Below, in pieces: positions 35,074 through 44,496 of a stretch of 64,000 nucleotides of DNA. The notes below the pieces were generated by a model that saw only the letters and a program-made list of their open reading frames with translations, made no database searches and was not told where the DNA came from. Origin of the DNA: Pyxidicoccus trucidator (GTDB taxonomy: Bacteria > Myxococcota > Myxococcia > Myxococcales > Myxococcaceae); NCBI RefSeq assembly GCF_010894435.1, contig NZ_JAAIXZ010000003.1, positions 558,001-622,000 on the forward strand, given 5' to 3'. Within the stretch, counting starts at the first letter, position 1. Every line of letters starts with the position of its first letter. The position numbers were made by a program, and so were the translations under genes.

Positions 35074-35530
35074 ATATATATTCCGCCATTCATGCGCCGC
35101 GAGGGGGAACGCGGGAGGGCGTCCGTCGGAAGCACGAAGGCGGGATAAGTCATTGCAATCCGGGGACCGCGAAATTCATGCAAGGCCTTGAGAGTGAAAG
35201 GGAGTCAGGGTTGTGGCGTGAGAGGTTACGAGGACAGCTGTTGCTGTAACATCAGATGTCACTGAGCCCGCTGTCCGAGGTGGACTCGGGCCGCGCGCCG
35301 AGTGAAGCAGCCTACGGGGTTTCACATACAAGAGCCCAGGTCAGAGATGCCCTGTCTGTCATACGCATGTGTGAGACATCCTGGATGGGCGGGTGTCCGA
35401 CCTCGCGAGCGCATGTCGGAAATTCCATACGTCGTGGGCATGACGCTCACCCCTGACTGGCTTTGTGAGGTGTTTTCGCGTCGCTGGAGGGGTCGTGTTT
35501 CGTCGACGTATGTCCAAGGAGCCTGGAAGT
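35074..35530. other. Intergenic stretch, nothing recognised
   Basis: 457 bases upstream of the secreted protein gene and downstream of a membrane protein gene. GC is lower than average. No gene, terminator or clear repeat is seen. The AT-rich patch at its left edge (35071-35082) overlaps the start of the gene at 35073. Confidence 0.5.
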
Positions 35531-35938
35531 CTACCGTCCGGGCGGAGGCGACGGGTTCCTGCTCGTGACACGTTCCCGGCGGAGCTCGATAAAGGCTCGG
35601 ACCCCGAGGCTCAGCCCGGGGAGGAGTGCTCCACCCACGAGCGCGCCCAGGTGTCTGCCCAGGGGTGCGCCAGCCCAGGCCTCGCCCACCGTCCAGCCGA
35701 GCCACACGCCGCCACCGGCCAGCAGGGCGAAGAGACACCCGACCCCTTCATCCGTCTGGTACGCCACCCACGCCAGCCCCACGCCCACCGCGAGCGCCAG
35801 CACGGCCCCCACCGCCGTGGGCACCGGGCCCGCGTCCAGGAGCGCCAGCACGTTGGGCAGGGTCAGCGCCGTCCAGGCGACGACGAAGATGGCTCGCCCT
35901 CGCATCCCATGGCCACCAAAGCCCGTGGGCTCACTCAT
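35531..35938 (-). CDS. Small integral membrane protein
   Basis: About 135 residues from ATG 35938 (MSEPTG); a second in-frame ATG lies 11 codons on, and neither has a good ribosome site. Four hydrophobic segments are visible: AIFVVAWTALTLPNVLALL, AVGAVLALAVGVGLAWVAY, VGCLFALLAGGGVWLGW, and HLGALVGGALLPGLSLG. The C-terminus is basic (IELRRERVTSRN). No family recognised. A hairpin at 36072-36098 separates it from the DoxX gene upstream. Confidence 0.6.
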   Translation of the reverse strand: MSEPTGFGGHGMRGRAIFVVAWTALTLPNVLALLDAGPVPTAVGAVLALAVGVGLAWVAYQTDEGVGCLFALLAGGGVWLGWTVGEAWAGAPLGRHLGALVGGALLPGLSLGVRAFIELRRERVTSRNPSPPPGR

Positions 35939-36071
35939 GGGAGGCGGGGCTTGGGACTGGCAAAGGCGTGCATCCGGGAAGCGTAGAGGATTCCACCGCC
36001 CGCTGACGACCGGCCGCGCTGCCGCGTTTGGATGAGCGAGTATCGCTCGCCAGCCTTGAAGGCCGGGCACC

Positions 36072-36098
36072 GGGCGGTGGGGCGCATCCCCACCGCCC
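36072..36098 (-). terminator. Hairpin terminator of the doxX gene
   Basis: GGGCGGTGGGG and its perfect complement flank a CGCAT loop, ten bases beyond the stop of the DoxX-family gene at 36109. Confidence 0.65.
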
Positions 36099-36108
36099 TC
36101 CTCGTGAC

Positions 36109-36558
36109 TCAGCGCGCGTGGGCCGCCTGGGCGCTCGACGCTTGCTCGGTCGCCGGTGCGGCCGGCTCCGCGCGGGCCCGGAACAGCGGTGCGAAGGCCG
36201 CGCGGTAGCTCCACGCGAGGTACAGCCCGAGCACGATGAAGACGGTGGGCATCGCGTACGACGGCGCGAGCGTGAAGTGGAAGCCCGCGATGTTGATGAT
36301 GATGGGCGCGAGCAGTGTCAGCGCGAGCGGGACGAACCGGTTCGTCAGCAGCGCGAGGCCGGCGGCGACCTCGATGACCTTGACGAGCGGCATCAGGTAG
36401 CCGGCCGCCATGAGCCCCGTGATGAAGGGCAGGGCCTCCGGAGGCGGCGGAGGCTGCGGCGGCATGAACGGCACGAAGTGGCTGAGGCCAATCACGAAGA
36501 AGGGAAGACCGAGCACCACGCGAGCAACGCGCGGGCCCCATTTGGCGAAGAGAGACAT
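36109..36558 (-). CDS. DoxX-family membrane protein
   Basis: 149 residues; ATG 36558 follows AGGAGC. Four membrane helices: ARVVLGLPFFVIGLSHFVPF, FITGLMAAGYLMPLVKVIEV, FVPLALTLLAPIIINIAGFH, and PTVFIVLGLYLAWSYRAAF. GLSHF, VKVIEVAAGLALL and the LLAP-IIINI segment are DoxX/DUF417-like. The C-terminal tail is Ala/Glu-rich and soluble. DoxX proteins are linked to quinone or thiosulfate metabolism and redox stress, but most have unknown roles. It is divergent from a LysR gene 96 bp away, probably its regulator. Confidence 0.88.
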   Translation of the reverse strand: MSLFAKWGPRVARVVLGLPFFVIGLSHFVPFMPPQPPPPPEALPFITGLMAAGYLMPLVKVIEVAAGLALLTNRFVPLALTLLAPIIINIAGFHFTLAPSYAMPTVFIVLGLYLAWSYRAAFAPLFRARAEPAAPATEQASSAQAAHAR

Positions 36559-36639
36559 TGGAAGTGCTCCTGGGAAGTTCTCGCGGTCAACCTAACGGGC
36601 GGCCCCGGGCAGCACTAGTACATCCTCGGACAACGTATT

Positions 36640-36656
36640 ATTGCTGTGGGAGCAAT
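36640..36656. promoter_or_regulatory. Inverted repeat over the lysR start
   Basis: ATTGCT-GTGGG-AGCAAT has perfect six-base arms and reaches into the LysR start codon (ATG 36655-36657). It lies in the 96-bp divergent region with doxX, so it could be an autoregulatory LysR site or a translation-controlling hairpin. Confidence 0.4.
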
Positions 36657-37626
36657 GGACCTGAACCGCGTCGCCACCTTCCTCCGCGTCGTCGAGGCCG
36701 GCTCCTTCACGGCCGCCGCGACACGCCTCCAGCTGCCCACGTCCTCGGTGAGTCGCAGCGTCGCGAAACTCGAGGAGGACCTGGGCATCGTGCTGCTGGA
36801 GCGCACGACGCGGAAGATTTCCCTCACCGACGCCGGCCGTGCGTACTACGAGCGGGCACGCGAGGCCGTCGCCGGGCTCGACGAGGCGACGCTGCTGGCG
36901 GGAGAGACGGCGCGAGAGCCGAGCGGCATCGTGCATGTCGCGGCCCCCCCCGAGGTGACGGGAAAGCTCGCCGGCGCCCTGGGTGAGTTCGTACGCCTCT
37001 ACCCGAAGATTCACGTCGACGTCATCACGACGGCGCGCGGGGCGGAGCTCGTGGGGGGCCAGGTCGACATCGCCATCGTACCGGGCCGGCTGGAGGACTC
37101 GGCGCTCATCGTCCGCCGGCTGGGCGTGAGCGTGCACCGGCTGTACGCGGCCTCCTCGTATCTCGAACGACACGGGAAGCCTCGCACGGTCGCCGACCTC
37201 GCCCGCCACGACGCGGTGCTGTACCGCGGGAATGCTGGAGCGGCGGACTGGGAGCTCGTCGGCCCGCACGGAATCGAGAGCGTCAAGGTCAAGGGGCCGC
37301 TGAGTGGCGACTCCCTGGAGTTCGTCTTCGAGGCGGTGGCACGCGGCCACGGCATCGGGCTGCTGCCCGAGCAGTTCCTCTCGTGCTTCTCCGCGTCTTC
37401 CGCGCCCATCGAGCTCGTGCTTCCGAAGTTCTCCTCCGAGGGAGCGCTGCAGTCCCTCGTGCATCCGTCCCGGCATCTGCCCAAGCGCGTGACGCTGCTC
37501 CGTGAGTTCTTGAGCGAGCGGTTGACGTCCTGCGAGCGGGCCATGGCCGGTGATGCGATGAGGCGGAGGATGAGCCGGGGCCCGGGGTGTCCGGAACCCC
37601 GTCCTCCCGCGAGCCGCTCGTCCTGA
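36655..37626 (+). CDS. LysR-family transcriptional regulator
   Basis: 323 residues from ATG 36655 (MDLNRV), preferred to the in-frame GTG 36646 because MDLN...F begins the helix-turn-helix in this family. HTH: FLRVVEAGSFTAAATRLQLP, SSVSRSVAKLEEDLGIVLLE. The effector domain runs from about 90 to 300 (GIVHVAAPPEVTGKLAGAL). It should bind upstream of the divergent doxX gene. The C-terminus has an extra basic Pro/Arg tail beyond the usual ~300 residues. Confidence 0.93.
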   Translation: MDLNRVATFLRVVEAGSFTAAATRLQLPTSSVSRSVAKLEEDLGIVLLERTTRKISLTDAGRAYYERAREAVAGLDEATLLAGETAREPSGIVHVAAPPEVTGKLAGALGEFVRLYPKIHVDVITTARGAELVGGQVDIAIVPGRLEDSALIVRRLGVSVHRLYAASSYLERHGKPRTVADLARHDAVLYRGNAGAADWELVGPHGIESVKVKGPLSGDSLEFVFEAVARGHGIGLLPEQFLSCFSASSAPIELVLPKFSSEGALQSLVHPSRHLPKRVTLLREFLSERLTSCERAMAGDAMRRRMSRGPGCPEPRPPASRSS

Positions 37627-37690
37627 CCGCGGGAGGCTCGGGCCGGGTGTGAGCTCCGAGCCGTCGGCCTTGAAAGCAGGAGGCTCCGCT

Positions 37691-40600
37691 TCAGTGCACG
37701 CGTGCGCGGGAGCGCCGCTGGAACCACACGGCGCTGCCCAGCAGCAGGAGCCACACGCTGCCTCCGCCCGGGGTCCCCGCAGAGGATGAGCAGCCGAGTG
37801 CTGCCTTTTCCGGTGCCGGCACGGAGATGAGCTTCCGCACGGTGACCTGGAAGGTGCACTCGGCCGTCAGCCCGGCCTCGTCCCGCGCGGTGACTGTCAC
37901 GGGCGTGGTGCCTCGCGGGAAGAGGCTGCCCGAGGCGTGGCTGTAGACGAGCATCGGGGAGCTCGTCACCGCGTCGCTGGCCGTGGCGGTGAAGGTGGCG
38001 GCCACGTCCGCGCCGTCTCGCGTCTCGACAGTCATGTCCGCGGGGCAGGAGAGGGCGGGAGGTGTGGTGTCCTGGACGGTGACGGAGAAGGTGCAGGACG
38101 CGGCATTGTCCGCCTCGTCTCGCGCCGTCACGGTGACGGTCGTCGTTCCGAGCGGGAAGCGGCTGCCGGTCGCGTGGCTGGAGGACACCTGGGGAGCGCG
38201 GGTGACGGTGTCCAGCGGGCTCGCGAGCTCATAGGGGACTGTCGCGCCGTCGGCTCCGTCGGCTTCCACCGTGAGGTCCGCCGTGCAGCCCACGGACGGC
38301 GCGGTGGTGTCGCGCACGGTCAGGGTGAAGTGACACGTCGTCTCATTGCCCGAGGCATCCCGGGCCGTGACGGCGACCTGCGTGGCGCCGAGCGGGAACA
38401 CCGTGCCCGAGGCGTGGCTGTAGACGAGGTCCGGTGAGGCGGAGGCCGCGTCGGATGCGCTGGCCGGTGCGTACTCCAGGGTGGCGCCGGAGGCGCTGGT
38501 GGCCTCGGCGCCGGTATCCACGGGGCAGGTCAGGGCCGGTGCGGTGGTGTCCTGGACGGTGACGTCGAACGTGCACGACGCGCTGTTGCCGGCCGCGTCC
38601 GTCGCGGTGGCGGTGAGGGTCGTCGCCCCAATGGGGAACAGCGCCCCCGAGGCGTGGCTGTAGGTGAGCGCGGGCGACGCAGTGACGGCGTCCGAAGTGC
38701 TCGTGGACGCGTAGCTCACGGTGGCACCCGTGCTGTTGGTGGCCTCGGCGATGACGTTCGCGGGGCAGGTCAGGGCGGGGGCGGTGGTGTCCTGGACGGT
38801 GACGTCGAACGAGCATGAGGCGACGTTCCCCGCCGCATCCGTCGCGGTGACGGTGACGGTCGTCACTCCGAGCGGGAACACCGTCCCGGAGCCCTGGCTG
38901 TAGCCCAGCGTCACGGGCGGGCTGGCCGTATCGGAGGCCGTGGCGGCCGGATAGCTGACAGCGGCGCCCGAGGCGCTGGTGGCCTCGGCGGTGACACTCG
39001 CAGGACACGTCACCTCGGGCCGCGTGGCATCACGAACGGTGACCTCGAAGGAACACGAGGCGGCGTTGCCGGCCTCATCCGTCGCGGTGGCCGTGACGGT
39101 CGTCACTCCAAGAGGGAACACCGTCCCCGACGTGTGGCTATAGGTCAGCACGGGTGAGGCCGTCACGGTGTCGGAAGCCGAAGCTGACGGGTAGCTCACG
39201 GCGGCACCCTCGGCGCTGGTGGCCTCGGCGGTGACACTCGCGGGACAATTCACCTCCGGCTTCGTGGTGTCCTGCACGCTGACGTCGAAGGAGCAGGAGG
39301 CGGCATTGCCGGCCGCATCCCTGGCCGTGACAGTCACTGTCGCCGTCCCCAGGGGGAACACCGTCCCCGAAGCACGGCTATAGGTAACGTCGGGCGAAGC
39401 CGTGACGAGGTCGTGGACCGTGGCGGGCGCGTAGCTCACGGTGGCCCCCGAGGCGCTGTTGGCCTCGGCGGTGACGTTCGCGGGGCACGTCACCTCAGGC
39501 GCGGTGGTGTCGCGGACCGTCACCGAGAAGCTGCACGTGGAGCTGTTGCCCGCGGCGTCCGTGGCGGTGGCGGTGACGACCGTCACTCCGAGCGGGAACA
39601 CCGTCCCCGAGGCGTGGCTGTAGCCCACCGTCACCGGCGGGCTCATCGCATCGGAGGCTGTGGCGGGTGGGTAGCTGACCGTGGCCCCCGAAGCGCTGGT
39701 GGCCTCGGCGGTGACATTCGCGGGGCAGCTCACCTCGGGCGCGGTGGTGTCCCGCACGGTGACGTTGAACGAGCACGAACCAGTACGTCCGCCCGCATCC
39801 GTCGCGGTGACGGTGACGGCCGTGGTGCCGGGTGGGAACAGCGTCCCCGACGCGTGGCTGTAGGTGACCTGCGTCGCGCTCGCGTCGGAGACCGTGGCGG
39901 CCGGATAGCTGACGACGGCGCCCGTGCTGCTGGTGGCGTCGACGGTGACGCTCGCGGGGCAGCTCACCCCGGGCGCGGTGGTGTCCTGGACGGTGACGGT
40001 GAAGGCGCACGAGGCGGTGTTGCCGTACGCATCCGTCGCCGTGGCGGTGATGCTCGTCGCCCCGAAGGGGAACACCGTCCCCGACGCGTGGCTGTAGGTG
40101 ATGGCAGGTCTGCCGGGAGTGTCGTCGCTGACGGTGGCCGCCGGATAGCTCACCTGCGCGCCCGAGGCGCTCTGGGCCTCCGCGCTCATGCTGGCAGGGC
40201 AGGTGAGGGTGGGAGGCGTGGTGTCCGGCGCACCGCTCATCGTCGTGCGCCACAGCTCGAAGCCGCTGGCTCTATCGTTGGCGACGAAGAAGACGTACTC
40301 GCCCTGGCGGGTGAACAGGCGGGGGTTGGAGGAGAAGGGTCCGAGGGCAAGCTCTCCGATGGGGCGGGTCCCCGCTTCGGTGCCGTCCGAGACAAAGGGC
40401 TCCATGCCGAGGTCGGCATCCGAGGCGGCGAACACCACCAGCCCCTCCGGCTCCAGCGCCAGCATCGGCTGGTCGGCCATGCTGCCCACGGGGCCCCGGT
40501 GGAGGTCCCTCACGCGCCGGGTCCCCTCCGTCGTTCCATCGCTGCGCCACAGCTCGGTGCCACCCTCCAGGTCATACGCCTGGAAGAACAGGACGCGGTT

Positions 40601-42976
40601 GGCCACCGTGAGGTGGCGCGGGTTGAAGCCCTTCGTCCCCACGGCAAGCTGCATCACCGGCCAGGTGCCTGCCTCCGTGCCGTCGCTGCGCCAGAGCTCG
40701 CGCCGGGTGCCGCTCTGCGCGGCGCTGAAGTACAGCACTCCATCCATCAGCACGAAGTCGTCCGGCCAGCTGCTGACCCCCGAGCCGATGTTCTTCACCA
40801 GCTGCGTCCCGGCGGCGGTGCCATCGCTCTTCCAGAGCTCGATGTCGTTGGTCGAGCCGGGGCCGAAGCCTGGGAAGAAGAAGAAGCCGGGCGTGGCGGC
40901 GAAGGCGTTGTCGAAGTAGGGCACCACGTTCGTCACGGAGACCGTGCCCTCCGTCGTGCCATCCGTCCGGTAGAGCGCGCTGCCCGAGCCGTTCGAGGCC
41001 CGGAAGTAGACCCCGCCGTTGAACCCGACGAAGCCCGAGCCCATGGAGTTGCCCGAGGCGCCCGCCACCCAGAGGTCCTTGAGCAGCCGCGTGCCCTCGG
41101 GGGTGCCGTCGCTCGTCCACGGCTCGAAGCCCGTCTGGCCATCGTCCGCGATGAAGTAGAGCCGTCCGCCCAGGACGCTCAGGTCATGCGGACTGCTGGA
41201 GAGGTAGTTGCCGGGCCGGAGGTCCTTGAGGAGCCGGGTCTCCCCAGTGGCGACGTCGCTCGTCCACAGCTCCCGGCCGTTGATGCCATTGTCGGCGTCG
41301 AACAGGAGGGCGCCATTCATGGGAACGAACTGGCTGGGGCTGGAGCTCCAGGTGCCCGGATTGAGGTCGGGGGAGCCGAAGCTGCCGCTGAACGCTCGGG
41401 GCTCCCGGCCGAAGTCCTCCGAGTCCGCGGTGTAGTAGAGCACGTAGTCGAACGCGGTGAGGGCTCGAGGGTCCGAACCGGCCGTCGCGACGTGGATGTC
41501 CTCCGCCAGGTACGTATTGAAGTCCGTGCCGTCGCTCGTCCACAGCTCCATTCCATAGGTGCCGTTGTCGGCGGAGAAGAAGACGCGGTTGCCGACGGCG
41601 GTCAGCGCCTCGGGGTTGGAGCCCGTCGTCCCGGGCCGCAGGTCCCTCACCCGCCGGGTGCCGTCAAAGGTGCCGTCGCTCCTCCACAGCTCCCGGCCCG
41701 TGCCACTCTCCTCGGCGGTGTAGAAGAGCACGCCGCCCACGGCGGTCAGCTTCTCCGGTTTGGTGCCCTTCAGGTTCACCCCCAGGGTGCTGACGCGCAC
41801 CGTGCCCGTGGACGTGCCGTTGCTCTTCCAGAGCTCGGAGATGTCGCCGCCCTCGGACGCGCGGAAGTAGAGCACGTTGCCCACGGCCACCAGCTCCTTG
41901 GGCCAGCTGCTGCTGCTGCCCTCGTACACGTCCTTGACCAGCGACGCCGACGTGCCGTCGCTCGTCCACAGCTCGTAGCCGACGTGGGCGCCAATGCCGT
42001 TCCTGCCCATCGACACGAAGTAGAGCCTCCCGTTCATCGCGGTCAGCGACTCGACGGTGGCGCCGTCCAACGGGTCCCCGGGCGTCGGGTCGTACACGAG
42101 CCGTGTGCCCGCGGAGGTGCCGTCGGTGGTCCACAGCGAGAGGCGCGCCGAGGACTCGTAGCCGACGAAGTAGACGGTGCTGCCCACGCTCATCAGCTCG
42201 GAGATGAAGCCGTTCCTGGAGCCCGGGAAGAGGTCTCGGACGAGCACCGTGCCCGACGGCGTGCCATCGCTCTTCCACACCTCGCGGCCCGCCGTGGTGG
42301 AGGCGGTGAAGAAGAGCTGGGTGCCCGCGACGGTGAGGTTCTGGGGAGCGGAGCTTACGGAGCCCGGGACGATGTCCCGGACGAGCTGGGTGCCCTGGGC
42401 GAAGCCGTTGGTCCGCCACAGCTCGGTCCCCATCAGGGGGTGCGTCGCGGAGAAGTAGAGGAACCCTCCCAGGACTTTCAGGTTGCCGGGGTTGGAGGAG
42501 TCCTGGCCGGGGTTGATGTCGCTGACGAGCACGGTGCCTTCGGCGGTGCCGTTGGTCCGCCACAGCTCGCGCCCGTTGCTGCCGTCGTCGGCGGTGAAGT
42601 AGACGAGCCCGCCCATGACGGTGAAGTCGCTGGGGGCGGAGCTGTCCGGGCCGGGCCGGAGGTCCTTGATGAGCTGGGTGCCGGGCTCCGTGCCATCGCT
42701 CCGCCACAGCTCCCGCCCGCTGCTCTCCTCCTGCGCGGCGAAGTAGACGGTGGTGGCGCTCACCGCCACGAGCCCGGAAGGCGTGCTCCCGGGATTGGCG
42801 GGCAGCGTCGACGGCCAGCCGTCGATGAGCACGGGCCAGCTGAAGGTCAGCGCGGCGGAGGACGTGCCGAGCGGGCCGTCCTGCTTCGGGGCCACCGGCT
42901 CCGAGCAGCCGCCCACCACGGCCAGCGTGACGGCGAGCCAGAGCAGCTGTCGCCGAAAGTTCCCCAGGTGTTCCAT
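37691..42976 (-). CDS. Giant lipoprotein: ELWxxDGT repeats, ten HYR modules, MYXO-CTERM tail
   Basis: 1761 residues. Lipobox VVGGC after MEHLGNFRRQLLWLAVTLA. Residues about 45-900 hold some seventeen units of the kind ELWRSDGTEPGTQLIKDLRP, separated by about 50 residues, probably a beta-propeller or superhelix. Then ten HYR (hyalin) modules of about 80 residues, each with TCPANVTAEATSASG, SYSHASGT.FP and DAAGN.ASCSF. The C-terminus is GCSSSAGTPGGGSVWLLLLG then FQRRSRARVH: a MYXO-CTERM tail. HYR domains are Ig-like adhesion modules. The protein is probably surface-anchored and involved in adhesion or matrix contact. The lipobox plus MYXO-CTERM is unusual, as it implies two anchors. Confidence 0.9.
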   Translation of the reverse strand: MEHLGNFRRQLLWLAVTLAVVGGCSEPVAPKQDGPLGTSSAALTFSWPVLIDGWPSTLPANPGSTPSGLVAVSATTVYFAAQEESSGRELWRSDGTEPGTQLIKDLRPGPDSSAPSDFTVMGGLVYFTADDGSNGRELWRTNGTAEGTVLVSDINPGQDSSNPGNLKVLGGFLYFSATHPLMGTELWRTNGFAQGTQLVRDIVPGSVSSAPQNLTVAGTQLFFTASTTAGREVWKSDGTPSGTVLVRDLFPGSRNGFISELMSVGSTVYFVGYESSARLSLWTTDGTSAGTRLVYDPTPGDPLDGATVESLTAMNGRLYFVSMGRNGIGAHVGYELWTSDGTSASLVKDVYEGSSSSWPKELVAVGNVLYFRASEGGDISELWKSNGTSTGTVRVSTLGVNLKGTKPEKLTAVGGVLFYTAEESGTGRELWRSDGTFDGTRRVRDLRPGTTGSNPEALTAVGNRVFFSADNGTYGMELWTSDGTDFNTYLAEDIHVATAGSDPRALTAFDYVLYYTADSEDFGREPRAFSGSFGSPDLNPGTWSSSPSQFVPMNGALLFDADNGINGRELWTSDVATGETRLLKDLRPGNYLSSSPHDLSVLGGRLYFIADDGQTGFEPWTSDGTPEGTRLLKDLWVAGASGNSMGSGFVGFNGGVYFRASNGSGSALYRTDGTTEGTVSVTNVVPYFDNAFAATPGFFFFPGFGPGSTNDIELWKSDGTAAGTQLVKNIGSGVSSWPDDFVLMDGVLYFSAAQSGTRRELWRSDGTEAGTWPVMQLAVGTKGFNPRHLTVANRVLFFQAYDLEGGTELWRSDGTTEGTRRVRDLHRGPVGSMADQPMLALEPEGLVVFAASDADLGMEPFVSDGTEAGTRPIGELALGPFSSNPRLFTRQGEYVFFVANDRASGFELWRTTMSGAPDTTPPTLTCPASMSAEAQSASGAQVSYPAATVSDDTPGRPAITYSHASGTVFPFGATSITATATDAYGNTASCAFTVTVQDTTAPGVSCPASVTVDATSSTGAVVSYPAATVSDASATQVTYSHASGTLFPPGTTAVTVTATDAGGRTGSCSFNVTVRDTTAPEVSCPANVTAEATSASGATVSYPPATASDAMSPPVTVGYSHASGTVFPLGVTVVTATATDAAGNSSTCSFSVTVRDTTAPEVTCPANVTAEANSASGATVSYAPATVHDLVTASPDVTYSRASGTVFPLGTATVTVTARDAAGNAASCSFDVSVQDTTKPEVNCPASVTAEATSAEGAAVSYPSASASDTVTASPVLTYSHTSGTVFPLGVTTVTATATDEAGNAASCSFEVTVRDATRPEVTCPASVTAEATSASGAAVSYPAATASDTASPPVTLGYSQGSGTVFPLGVTTVTVTATDAAGNVASCSFDVTVQDTTAPALTCPANVIAEATNSTGATVSYASTSTSDAVTASPALTYSHASGALFPIGATTLTATATDAAGNSASCTFDVTVQDTTAPALTCPVDTGAEATSASGATLEYAPASASDAASASPDLVYSHASGTVFPLGATQVAVTARDASGNETTCHFTLTVRDTTAPSVGCTADLTVEADGADGATVPYELASPLDTVTRAPQVSSSHATGSRFPLGTTTVTVTARDEADNAASCTFSVTVQDTTPPALSCPADMTVETRDGADVAATFTATASDAVTSSPMLVYSHASGSLFPRGTTPVTVTARDEAGLTAECTFQVTVRKLISVPAPEKAALGCSSSAGTPGGGSVWLLLLGSAVWFQRRSRARVH
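37830..40230 (-). repeat. Ten tandem HYR-coding repeats of about 240 bp
   Basis: Ten units of roughly 80 codons, each ending in a segment encoding CSFxVTVxDTTAPEVTCP. DNA similarity between neighbours is high, for example the string gcggggcaggtcagggc recurs in several copies. The array should be prone to copy-number change. Confidence 0.8.
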
Positions 42977-43129
42977 GTCCCCCTCGGACAGAAGATGCGC
43001 GGTGCCGGCCCGCTCGAAATAGCGGGCGCAGTGTACCGCGTGTCACCTCGGGAAGTGTCGCCCCGGCGACACAGCGGCCGGCCGTGCGAGGAGGGTGCTC
43101 GGCGCGTCTGGGTGCTCCGTCACCCCGAC

Positions 43130-44206
43130 TCAGGCCAGGGTGACGCCGTGCCCCGGCGCGTCCGGGTCGAAGTCCAGCCGGGCGCCGTCGTACCGGAGGC
43201 CGCCCTGGAAGGGGTGGCTGGCGATGAACAGCGGCGTGTCCAGGTCCGCGTAGGTGAAGCCGCCCAGGCCCGCGGCCAGGTGGGCGGAGGCGCTCATCGC
43301 CAGCACGCTCTCCACCATGCCGCCCACCATCAGCTCCATGCCGGCCGCGCGCGCGAGGCTCCACATCAGCATCGCCTCCACCACGCCGCACTTCATCGTC
43401 TTGATGTTGATGCCGTGCGCCGCCCCCTCGCGGATGAGCCGCAGCACGTCCTTCGCCGAGCGCGCCGACTCGTCCGCGCACACCCGCACCTTCGAGCGCC
43501 GCGACACCTCCGCCATGCCGGCGAAGTCCGCCGCGGGCACCGGCTGCTCCAGCAGGGCCAGGGGCACGCCCGCGCGCTCCAGCTCCTTCACGAAGGCCAG
43601 CGCCTCCGCCACGTCATAGCCGCCATTGGCGTCCGCGAAGAGCCGCGCCTGGGGCGCCACCTCGTGGATGGCCACCAGACGCGCCGCGTCCTGGTCCGGG
43701 CTGAGCGCTCCCACCTTCACCTTCAGCGTGGAGATGCCGCGCGCGAGGATGGCCTTCGCGGAGGCGCGCGCGTGCGGCACGTCGCCCGCCGTTACCGTCA
43801 TGTCGATTTCCAGCGCCGTCCCCGTCCCACCCAGCAGCACGTACAGCGGCACGCGGTGGTGCCGCGCCAGCGCGTCGAGGAGCGCCATCTCCACCGCGCA
43901 GCGGGCGGAGGGCGCCAGCGCCAGCGAGTCGCCCAGCCACTCCGACGCCGGGCGCCACGCGCGCACGTCCCTGCCCAGCAGCCCCGCGCGCACCGTCTCC
44001 AGCGCGGCCAGCGTGCTGCCCTGCGTCTCGCCGCTGACGGCGGTGAAGGGCGCGGCCTCGCCCAGGCCCACGGTGCCGTCCGCCAGCGTCAGGCGCACCA
44101 GCACGTTCTCCGCGGCGTGCTGCGCCCCGGTGGCGATGGCGAAGGGCTCGGTGAGGGGGAGGTGCAGCGGCTCGAAGGTGACGGCGGTGATGAGGGTGGG
44201 CGTCAT
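43130..44206 (-). CDS. Dipeptide epimerase/muconate-lactonizing-type enolase superfamily enzyme
   Basis: 358 residues, the usual length. The enolase-superfamily signature is complete: catalytic K162/K164 in LKVKVG, metal ligands D192 (FADANGGYD), E220 (LLEQPVP) and D245 (CADESARS), and the second base K269/K272 in GINIKTMKCG. These features and the N-terminal PLTEPFAIATGAQ match L-Ala-D/L-Glu (dipeptide) epimerases, which act in murein-peptide recycling, although related racemases cannot be excluded. It is divergent from the histidine kinase gene and has no strong ribosome site. Confidence 0.88.
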   Translation of the reverse strand: MTPTLITAVTFEPLHLPLTEPFAIATGAQHAAENVLVRLTLADGTVGLGEAAPFTAVSGETQGSTLAALETVRAGLLGRDVRAWRPASEWLGDSLALAPSARCAVEMALLDALARHHRVPLYVLLGGTGTALEIDMTVTAGDVPHARASAKAILARGISTLKVKVGALSPDQDAARLVAIHEVAPQARLFADANGGYDVAEALAFVKELERAGVPLALLEQPVPAADFAGMAEVSRRSKVRVCADESARSAKDVLRLIREGAAHGINIKTMKCGVVEAMLMWSLARAAGMELMVGGMVESVLAMSASAHLAAGLGGFTYADLDTPLFIASHPFQGGLRYDGARLDFDPDAPGHGVTLA

Positions 44207-44496
44207 GTCCGGGGCCGAACCCTAGTCCGCTCTCATGGAAGAGGGGACAGCCATGAGCGCAGTCCCGTCGCCGCCGCGCCCGCTTCCGGTGGAGGCCGCC
44301 GCAAGGGGTGTGCCGGGCGCGGCGGCGGGGGGCGGACAGACGGAAACCGGGAAGGCGTACACACCTGGCAGGTCGTCTTCGCCGTCCGGGCCCCGACGCT
44401 GCTTGAGAATGGGGCCCGTTCGTGGCGACATACGGGCGACTCCTGCTGTTTCTGGACGCTGGCCTCCGGGCGCGCGTGGTCTGGAGCGGGCGGCGC

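Noticed and set aside
37643-37665. GGCTCGG/CCGAGCC hairpin between the LysR and HYR genes
   Set aside because: Seven-base arms with a long loop and no U-run are too weak to call a terminator in this GC context.
37830-40230. A second regular repeat array
   Set aside because: These are in-frame HYR modules of a lipoprotein, not a CRISPR or satellite array.
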